From assembly GCA_003562075.1 (NCBI GenBank), contig PWWP01000188.1, positions 1 to 57,766 on the forward strand: a stretch of 57,766 bases of DNA. The letters are read 5' to 3'. The position numbers and the translations under genes were made by a program. Under the pieces are notes generated by a model. That model was given only the letters and a program-made list of their open reading frames with translations, was not told the DNA's origin and searched no databases. Shown piece by piece: positions 51,706 through 57,766 of the stretch. Source of the DNA: Gemmatimonadota bacterium. Lineage in GTDB: Bacteria > Gemmatimonadota > Gemmatimonadetes > Longimicrobiales > Gaopeijiaceae. Positions within the stretch are counted from its first letter, which is position 1, and the number at the start of each line of letters is the position of its first letter.

Positions 51706-52760
51706 GAGGAATCCTTCGAGGTCGTTTCGAGCTTGATACACGAGACCCGTCTCGCCTTTCCATCCTCCTTGAGGCCAGGAACGACTCTGCCACAAGCCTC
51801 ATCCCGGTCCGGATGCCAGCACCGGGGATGGAAGGGACAGCCCTCGGGAGGAGTCACCGGACTGGGGGGCTCACCTGCCAGAACGATCCGGGATCCTCTT
51901 CTCTTCCCCTCCTCCCCGGTCAGAGCCGGAGCCGCCGAGAGGAGGGCCTGAGTATAAGGGTGCCGAGGCTCCTGCAGAAGGACTTCCGCTGGAGCCTCCT
52001 CCACGATACGCCCCAGGTACATGACGGCGATCCGGTGGGAGAGGTGCCCCACCACCCTCAGATCGTGGGCGATGAAGAGGTAGGCCAACTCCAGCTCCTC
52101 CTGCAGTCGAACCAGAAGGTTCAATATCTGGGCCTGCACCGAGACGTCCAGCGCCGACACAGGTTCATCGCAGACGATGAGCTCCGGCTCTGCAGCCAGG
52201 GCCCGGGCAATGGCGATACGTTGTCGCTGACCTCCCGAAAGCTCATGGGGAAACCGATGCCTGTGCTCAGGATGCAATCCCACCTGCTCCAGGAGGCTCG
52301 CCACTCGCCCCTTCCGACCCCGGGCATTCCCTCCGAGACCATGGACGCGCAGCACTTCATCCACAGCCGCGCCCACCTCCATCCGGGGGTTCAGGGAGGC
52401 CGCAGGATCCTGGAAGATGATCTGGCACTTCCTGCGCAGGCGACGCATACGCTCCCCCTTCATCGTCAGGATCGGCTCTCCATCGAAGTGGAGCTCTCCC
52501 TCGGTGGGCTCCACCAGGCGAAGGATGCTTCGAGCCAGCGTCGTCTTCCCACACCCCGATTCTCCTACCAAACCCAGGGTTTCCCCCCGGCGGACCTCCA
52601 GGGAGACCCCATCCACGGCCCGAACCACCCCTCTACTCCGCCCGAAAAAGGGTGAACGAGTGGTGAAGTGCGTCTTGAGGTTCCGGACCTCCAGGAGGGG
52701 ACGTGCCTCCTTCGTCCTGGCAGCGTCGGGGATCGAATCTGGATGCGGTCCCCGGCTCAT
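51702..52760 (-). CDS. oppF: Oligopeptide/dipeptide ABC importer ATPase, OppF/DppF type
   Basis: A 352-residue ATPase. Walker [11 protein letters not shown]-loop FQDP, signature ELSGGQRQRI, Walker B LIVCDEP and H-loop AHD are intact; the C-terminal extension has GCPFHPRCWHPDRDEAC, whose four Cys-rich pattern resembles the Fe-S/zinc site of Opp/Dpp ATPases. It is last in the operon and its ATG overlaps the oppD stop (ATGA). Confidence 0.94.
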   Translation of the reverse strand: MSRGPHPDSIPDAARTKEARPLLEVRNLKTHFTTRSPFFGRSRGVVRAVDGVSLEVRRGETLGLVGESGCGKTTLARSILRLVEPTEGELHFDGEPILTMKGERMRRLRRKCQIIFQDPAASLNPRMEVGAAVDEVLRVHGLGGNARGRKGRVASLLEQVGLHPEHRHRFPHELSGGQRQRIAIARALAAEPELIVCDEPVSALDVSVQAQILNLLVRLQEELELAYLFIAHDLRVVGHLSHRIAVMYLGRIVEEAPAEVLLQEPRHPYTQALLSAAPALTGEEGKRRGSRIVLAGEPPSPVTPPEGCPFHPRCWHPDRDEACGRVVPGLKEDGKARRVSCIKLETTSKDSS

Positions 52761-53752
52761 TCCGCCTCCAGCCAGCATCGGGACCACCTCTCATCATTGA
52801 CGGTGAAGAGCGGGGGAAGCTGAACCCAGCACCGATCCTCGGCATCGGGACAGCGAGGGGCAAAAGGGCACCCGGAGCGGGGCCCGATGGGTTTGGGAAC
52901 CGATCCCGGAATGGGTTCCAGGCCTCCCAGCCTTCCCCTTCCTCGCGGCAGGGCGCCCACCAATCCTCGGGTATACGGATGGGCGGGTTGGCGGAAGACC
53001 TGCGGGAGCGACCCCACCTCCATGGCCTCTCCGGCATAGAGAACCACCACCCGGTCACAGACCTCTCCAACCACCTCCAGATCATGGCTGATGAGGAGGA
53101 GGGACATCCCACGGGAGCGGCGCAGATCATGAAGGAGCTCCAGGATCTGGGCCTGCACGGTCACGTCCAGGGCCGACGTCGGTTCATCTGCAATGAGAAG
53201 GGAGGGTTCACCGGCCAGGGCCATGGCAATCATCACACGCTGTCGCAGCCCTCCGGAAAGCTGATGAGGGAACTGGTGGAAGCGCCGCTCCGGATCCCCG
53301 ATACCGACCTCCTGGAGGAGTTCTACTCCCTTTCGGGTGGCCTGACGCCGACTCTGACCCACTCCTCCACTCCGCCGAACCGCCTCCAGGAGCTGGGATC
53401 CCACGGTATAGACCGGGTTGAGGGAGGTCATGGGCTCCTGGAAGATCATGGCTATCTCGGTCCCTCGGAGCCGCCGCAGCCTGCGCGTAGACAGCTCCGT
53501 GAGTTCGGCCCCCCGGAACCGGATGGAGCTTCCGGGCATGATCCGTCCTGCCGGCTGAGGAACCAAACCCATGATGGAGAGGGAAGTGACGGTCTTCCCG
53601 CACCCCGACTCACCCACAATTCCCAGGGCCTCACCCGGATCCAGGTGGAAGGAGACACCATCCACTGCCCGGACCACCCGGCCTTCCGAGGTAAACCAGG
53701 TCCGAAGATTCCGGACTTCCAGGAGGGGCAGATCAGCCTTCGGAGCAGTCAT
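52757..53752 (-). CDS. oppD: Oligopeptide/dipeptide ABC importer ATPase, OppD/DppD type
   Basis: A 331-residue ATPase partner of OppF. Walker [10 protein letters not shown]-loop [10 protein letters not shown], signature [10 protein letters not shown], Walker [13 protein letters not shown] and H-loop SHD; the C-terminal [16 protein letters not shown] is the Cys-rich Opp/Dpp extension. ATG 53752 opens the conserved domain; longer ORF sequence runs into oppC and is rejected. There is a 47-base gap from oppC. Confidence 0.94.
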   Translation of the reverse strand: MTAPKADLPLLEVRNLRTWFTSEGRVVRAVDGVSFHLDPGEALGIVGESGCGKTVTSLSIMGLVPQPAGRIMPGSSIRFRGAELTELSTRRLRRLRGTEIAMIFQEPMTSLNPVYTVGSQLLEAVRRSGGVGQSRRQATRKGVELLQEVGIGDPERRFHQFPHQLSGGLRQRVMIAMALAGEPSLLIADEPTSALDVTVQAQILELLHDLRRSRGMSLLLISHDLEVVGEVCDRVVVLYAGEAMEVGSLPQVFRQPAHPYTRGLVGALPRGRGRLGGLEPIPGSVPKPIGPRSGCPFAPRCPDAEDRCWVQLPPLFTVNDERWSRCWLEAE

Positions 53753-53799
53753 GAACAACGCCACGTCCAGGGGCACGAGAAAGACACGATCCCTCCACC

Positions 53800-55044
53800 T
53801 CAACGCCGAAGGCGAGGATCCAGGGCGTCTCGAAGCCCGTCCCCCACCAGGTTGAAAGACAGAACCACCAGGACGATGGCCAATCCCGGAAAGGTGGTGA
53901 CCCACCAGGCCCCCAGTAGATTACTGCGACCATCAGCGACCATGATCCCCCAGGAGGCAGTAGGAGGCTGGATTCCCAGCCCGAGAAATGAGAGGACGGC
54001 CTCCAGGATGATGGTATCGCCGATCCCCAACGTGGCTGCCACCGTCACAGGGGCCAGGGCGTTGGGAAGGATATGTCGAAAGAGAATCCGTCGTCGGGAA
54101 TACCCCAGGGCAACCCCGGCCTGAATGAACTCCCGCTCCCTGAGGCTCAAGACCTCGGCCCGAACGATCCTGGCGACCTGAGGCCACTGGGTCAGTCCGA
54201 GGATCACCACGATGATGAAAATCGAGGGGCGGAAGAGGGCCATGACCGTAATGAGGAGAACCAGCCTGGGAAAGGAGATCACCATGTCCACAAGGCGCAT
54301 GATGATCGAGTCGATCCGTCCCCCCAGGTATCCGGCCAGGGCCCCCAGAACTGTGCCGATGGTCACCGCGATGGCTACAGCAATGAGTCCGATGGCCAGG
54401 GAGATCCTGGCCCCGTAGAGGAGGCGGGAGAGGATATCCCTGGCGTACTGATCCGTCCCCAGGAGGTGCTCACCGGAGGGGCCGGCCAACCGATGGGTCA
54501 GAAGATTCCCCTGGGTCGCCGGGTCGTAGGGGGCCAGGAAGGGCGCCAGAAGTGCCCCAAGGCAGACACCCACCACGGCGCCGGCTCCTATCAAAGCCAG
54601 ACGATTGGAGGCGAACGACCGCCAGAACCGGGTCCACTGACGCCGACTACCGACCTGTGCCTCTCCCCGTCGGAGATGCTGCAGCGAGAGAGCCCAGACT
54701 CCCGCCAGCGCCATCACCAGGGCCAGCAGGGCCACCTGATGATCCAGTGGGCACCGCCATGCCCCCCACACCCGCTCCCACCGCCCCACCACCGTGGCCA
54801 GGAGCCCCACCCAGAGGATGATGAGGGCCCCACCCAACCAGATCTGCCCTGCCAGAAGTTGCGGGAGCCCGGGAAGGAGAAGAGACAGCCCCACTCCACG
54901 AGAGGGCCGGACATCTCCTCTGTCCTCCGTCCCGACCTCCGGGAGGGTGGACGGGGCCAGGTCATCTCCCCGCTCCCCCTCGGGCGGCAGGAGAAAGGTC
55001 TCGGGTCCCAGAGGCTCTCCTAGCCCCTCCTGGCCCCTATCCAT
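53800..55044 (-). CDS. oppC: Oligopeptide ABC importer permease, OppC/DppC type, with N-terminal membrane extension
   Basis: A 414-residue permease, about 110 longer than usual. Residues about 135-405 are the standard domain: [23 protein letters not shown], the EAA-loop [24 protein letters not shown] and the [14 protein letters not shown] segment. The extra N-terminus has a Pro/Glu-rich cytoplasmic stretch (1-50) and two or three added helices beginning [20 protein letters not shown], a pattern seen at the start of other permeases and TM2-like proteins. ATG overlaps the oppB stop by 8 bases. Confidence 0.92.
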   Translation of the reverse strand: MDRGQEGLGEPLGPETFLLPPEGERGDDLAPSTLPEVGTEDRGDVRPSRGVGLSLLLPGLPQLLAGQIWLGGALIILWVGLLATVVGRWERVWGAWRCPLDHQVALLALVMALAGVWALSLQHLRRGEAQVGSRRQWTRFWRSFASNRLALIGAGAVVGVCLGALLAPFLAPYDPATQGNLLTHRLAGPSGEHLLGTDQYARDILSRLLYGARISLAIGLIAVAIAVTIGTVLGALAGYLGGRIDSIIMRLVDMVISFPRLVLLITVMALFRPSIFIIVVILGLTQWPQVARIVRAEVLSLREREFIQAGVALGYSRRRILFRHILPNALAPVTVAATLGIGDTIILEAVLSFLGLGIQPPTASWGIMVADGRSNLLGAWWVTTFPGLAIVLVVLSFNLVGDGLRDALDPRLRR

Positions 55045-56023
55045 GACGAATCCGGGGGTCCGCCAGGGAGTAGAGAAGATCGGCCAGGAGGTTCCCCAGG
55101 ACCACCATGACTGCAAACAGGAAGGCTCCGGCCAGCACCACCGGGTAATCCCGCTGGAAGATGGAGTCCACCATGAGCTTCCCCATCCCCGGCCAACCAA
55201 AGACCGTCTCCACGACCACCGTTCCACTGAAGAGGAGGGGAAGGTAGAGCCCCAGGAGGGTTATGATGGGAAGAATCGCGTTCCGCATCCCGTGCTTCAC
55301 GACCACCTTCCATTCCGGCAGCCCCTTGGCCCGGGCCGTCCGGATGTAATCCTGGCGAATGACTTCCAGGAGACTTCCCCGCATGTAACGGGCGATGCCG
55401 GCAGCCAGGACCAGGGCCAGGGAGGCTGCAGGAAGAACCAGGTGGCGGATCCGGTCCAGGAATCTCTCCCAGGGGCCCATGAAGGCATGGTCCACCGAGA
55501 TCATCCCCGAAGCAGGAAAGGAAAGAGGCCAATTCCAGACCGCACCGGCGTAGAGGCTGAAGACCAGGATCAGCATGATGGCCAGCCAGAATGACGGCAT
55601 GGAGTAGAAAAAGAGGGTGGCCACGCTCAGCCCCCGGTCCACCCAGGAGTTCTGCCGAACGGCCTGCAGGACACCCACCAGGATTCCCATCATGAAGGCC
55701 AGGGCCAGAGCCGTGCCTGAGAGGATCAGGGTGTTGGGAAGGAGCTGGACAACCACATCCCGGACGGGCTGGTTTCGGGAGAAGGAGGTCCCGAAATCTC
55801 CCTGGACCATGGAGCCGACCCACCGCAGGTACCGCTCGTGGACGGGGCGGTCCAACCCCATGTTCCGACGCATCTGCTCGAGAGTCTCAGCAGAGACCGT
55901 GGGGGCCGCGTAGATGGAAGCTGGATCCCCTGGCGCCAGGTTCAGAACGAAGAAGACGATGGTAGCGATCCCCAGCACGAGGGGGATGGCTCCCAGGAGG
56001 CGCCGAAGAAGGTAGCCCGTCAC
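55037..56023 (-). CDS. oppB: Oligopeptide ABC importer permease, OppB/DppB type
   Basis: A 328-residue permease with six helices. YLLRRLLGAIPLVLGIATIVFFVLNLAPGDP is the classic N-terminus (positions 4-34), followed by the EAA loop ARAKGLPEWKVVVKHGMRNAILPIITLLG and FGWPGMGKLMVDSIFQRDYPVV. The start is a GTG at 56023 with GGGAGGCGG upstream. It lies 49 bases downstream of the binding-protein gene. Confidence 0.95.
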   Translation of the reverse strand: MTGYLLRRLLGAIPLVLGIATIVFFVLNLAPGDPASIYAAPTVSAETLEQMRRNMGLDRPVHERYLRWVGSMVQGDFGTSFSRNQPVRDVVVQLLPNTLILSGTALALAFMMGILVGVLQAVRQNSWVDRGLSVATLFFYSMPSFWLAIMLILVFSLYAGAVWNWPLSFPASGMISVDHAFMGPWERFLDRIRHLVLPAASLALVLAAGIARYMRGSLLEVIRQDYIRTARAKGLPEWKVVVKHGMRNAILPIITLLGLYLPLLFSGTVVVETVFGWPGMGKLMVDSIFQRDYPVVLAGAFLFAVMVVLGNLLADLLYSLADPRIRHG

Positions 56024-56072
56024 GGCCGCCTCCCTGAATCCAGGAAGCCACCTCTCCCTCGGTGGCTCGCGA

Positions 56073-57766
56073 TCACCGGGTCCGGTCCCTCCGGTCTTCT
56101 TCTGGGATCCACCAGTCGGCTACGGTGACCCATTCTCCTCGCACATCCATCTCCACGCCCCGGAGCCGACTGCTCACCCCTGCCAATCGGCGGGGAAAGA
56201 AGAAGTAGGTGTAGGGTTGGAGCTCGACCAGACGCTCCTGGTAGCGATGCCAGAAGGGAATCGCCTCCTCCCGATCGACCAGCAACTGGAGAGTGTCCAG
56301 GAGCATGTCCAGCTCCCCATCCTCCATCCCGGCCCACTGGAAGGGCTGTTCCACCTTGGAGGAGTGGAAGAGGTCGTGGTCGTCCACCTTCAGTTCGGTC
56401 ACCCATCCCATGACCACTCCGTCGAAGTTCCGGTCACCCGGTGAGGTGATCTGTTCGAAGAGGGTAGCCCACTCCACCACCTCCAGGCGAACCGACACGC
56501 CCACCCGGGCCAGTTGGGATTGCATGATCTCGGCAATATCCCGCCGCTGCTGGTTCCCGGGGTTGAACTTGATGGAGATTTCCAGGGGGACCCCGGCCTG
56601 ATCCGCCCGAACCCCATCGCCAGTCCGATCCACCCAGCCCGCTTCGTCCAGGAGCCGTCCGGCTTCCTCAGGATCGTAGCCCAACGTATCCCGAAGTGTG
56701 GGGTCGTAGCCCCAGTGGAAGGGTGGCACACCGGCATTGGCCACCTCTCCGTATCCGCCCAGCAAGGCCTCCACCACCTCGCCTCGATCTGTGGCCATGG
56801 TCAGGGCCTGTCGGACCCGCGGGTCCGACAGCGCAGGTTGCCGGGCATTCCACGCTACGAATGCGTAACTCCGAAAATCAAAGTCCAGGAGCCGGGCCTC
56901 GGGGGCCTGGATGATCCGGGGAGCCTGCTCCGGCGGGGGAGCGATCTGAATGTCCACCTCCCCCGTCAGCAGCTCGGTATGGAGCGTCGACTGTTCAGGG
57001 ATGATCCGGTAGACATAGCGGCCCAGGAAGGGCGGCCCGCCCAACCCCGGGGGAAAGGCTGGATTTCGGGTGAAGGTCCAGGAAGCATCGGGTCGATGCT
57101 CGAAGAAGGCGAAGGGACCATTCCCCACGGGGCAACGGGTCCCGTAGGGATGCTGAGCCAGCTCAGCGGGAGGCACATCCCCCAGAAGATGCTCTGGCAT
57201 GATGGGCATGGCCCGCCACGGATCCAGGAACTCGGCGTGGGGATGCAGTCGGAATCGGACGGTGAACTCATCCAGGACCTGAACGCCTTCCGGTCCTGCC
57301 ACGTATCGGTCCCAGAATGCTGCATTGGGAAAACCCGTCTCCGGGTGGGTGGCACGGAGATATGTGAAGGCCACATCCCTGGCCGTGGTCCGTTCACCAT
57401 CATGCCAGAAGACGTCCTGTCTCAGATGGAATGTGAGCTCGGTCCCATCGTCCGAGACGTCCCACGAGCGGGCCAAATAGGGTCGGGGCTCCAATTCCTC
57501 ATCCACCTGGATCAGCGTCATGAGGTTCAGGAACGTCATGTGCTGCGCACCGGTGTAGTCAGCCAGGGCGAAGCCGTTCATGCCGTCGGGAATGGCTCCG
57601 ATCCCACCTGCTACGGCCGTTCCCCCATAGCGATCTCCAGTCGGTTGCTCTTCCTGCCCCAGGAAGGCATCCACCTGGGGGAGGACCTCCTGACAGAAAG
57701 GAGGGAGCCCCTGTATGGGCCGAGTCTCGGGATCGGTGCCTTGGCAGGCCATGAGCGTCAACATCA
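56073..57766 (-). CDS. oppA: Peptide ABC transporter substrate-binding lipoprotein, 5' end cut by window edge
   Basis: Family 5 extracellular solute-binding protein; at least 563 residues are visible. LMAC near the visible start is a lipobox, but only six residues precede the Cys, so the signal peptide and true start lie beyond the right edge. The mature domain shows YLARSWDVSDDGTELTFHLRQDVFWHDG, the TARDVAFTYLR family signature, GNGPFAF and a C-terminal FFPRRL segment. It captures peptides for OppBCDF encoded downstream. Confidence 0.93.
   Translation of the reverse strand, partial: MLTLMACQGTDPETRPIQGLPPFCQEVLPQVDAFLGQEEQPTGDRYGGTAVAGGIGAIPDGMNGFALADYTGAQHMTFLNLMTLIQVDEELEPRPYLARSWDVSDDGTELTFHLRQDVFWHDGERTTARDVAFTYLRATHPETGFPNAAFWDRYVAGPEGVQVLDEFTVRFRLHPHAEFLDPWRAMPIMPEHLLGDVPPAELAQHPYGTRCPVGNGPFAFFEHRPDASWTFTRNPAFPPGLGGPPFLGRYVYRIIPEQSTLHTELLTGEVDIQIAPPPEQAPRIIQAPEARLLDFDFRSYAFVAWNARQPALSDPRVRQALTMATDRGEVVEALLGGYGEVANAGVPPFHWGYDPTLRDTLGYDPEEAGRLLDEAGWVDRTGDGVRADQAGVPLEISIKFNPGNQQRRDIAEIMQSQLARVGVSVRLEVVEWATLFEQITSPGDRNFDGVVMGWVTELKVDDHDLFHSSKVEQPFQWAGMEDGELDMLLDTLQLLVDREEAIPFWHRYQERLVELQPYTYFFFPRRLAGVSSRLRGVEMDVRGEWVTVADWWIPEEDRRDRTR

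Noticed and set aside
1-57766. tRNA genes, rRNA, CRISPR arrays, insertion sequences, prophage
   Set aside because: I looked for T-loop-like motifs, regularly spaced direct repeats and transposase or integrase sequence and found none I could support.

Overview
The window is about 58 kb of GC-rich (roughly two-thirds GC by eye), gene-dense chromosomal DNA from a Gram-negative-type bacterium. An Omp85-type outer-membrane barrel, several lipoboxes and an ExbB/TolQ channel imply two membranes. The short 286-residue primary-type sigma factor and the general gene complement suggest the FCB side of the tree, most likely Gemmatimonadota. That assignment is inferred from protein style, not from any rRNA. 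I saw no tRNA, rRNA, CRISPR array, transposase or phage gene. Neighbouring genes very often overlap by 4-10 bases (ATGA or GTGA), which indicates tightly coupled operons.

Layout. 1-2530 (-): pabB-pabA-pabC folate (p-aminobenzoate) operon, with pabC cut by the left edge. 2685-3101 (+): a small 4-TM protein. 3107-7240 (-): a secreted polypeptide with three amidohydrolase-like domains. 7548-10796 (+): patatin-like lipase and a long acyl-CoA dehydrogenase. 10799-13608 (-): ABC exporter plus a ChaN-like lipoprotein. 13823-21359: EamA transporter, an HATPase protein with no phospho-acceptor histidine, CoA-binding protein, Bcp peroxiredoxin, a V4R-like protein, an orphan E1-alpha subunit, then an ECF sigma factor, PspA and a small GlsB-like membrane protein. 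21481-24438: M20 dipeptidase and an orphan trpE. 24523-28843 (-): flavin reductase, a membrane-anchored spermidine-synthase-like protein, and a fused Mre11/Rad50-like protein whose active-site motifs are largely lost. 28968-32678 (+): four-gene lipoprotein and FecBCD/BtuFCD-type importer operon.

32767-47431: RsgA, a sigma-70 factor, an HD phosphohydrolase, a UvrC/Cho-like GIY-YIG nuclease with probable Fe-S ligands, an EVE protein, PEP carboxykinase and malic enzyme (the PEP/pyruvate/malate node), then an Omp85-methyltransferase-flavoprotein operon and a second sigma-70 factor with a clear promoter. 47534-51567 (-): ExbB/TolQ, DNA polymerase I and a short SSB. 51702-57766 (-): an oligopeptide ABC importer operon (substrate-binding protein, OppB, C, D, F), cut by the right edge.

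The two strongest unexplained signals are these. First, three copies of a dispersed repeat at about 7.4, 15.9 and 20.9 kb, each just 5' of a plus-strand gene; two copies can fold into a hairpin whose loop pairs downstream as a pseudoknot, plus a GNRA-capped hairpin with a compensatory base change. Second, the single-chain Mre11/Rad50-like protein, which keeps its CxxC hook but has lost most nuclease ligands and its Walker A lysine. A perfect 19-bp palindrome upstream of the ECF sigma gene is a likely operator.
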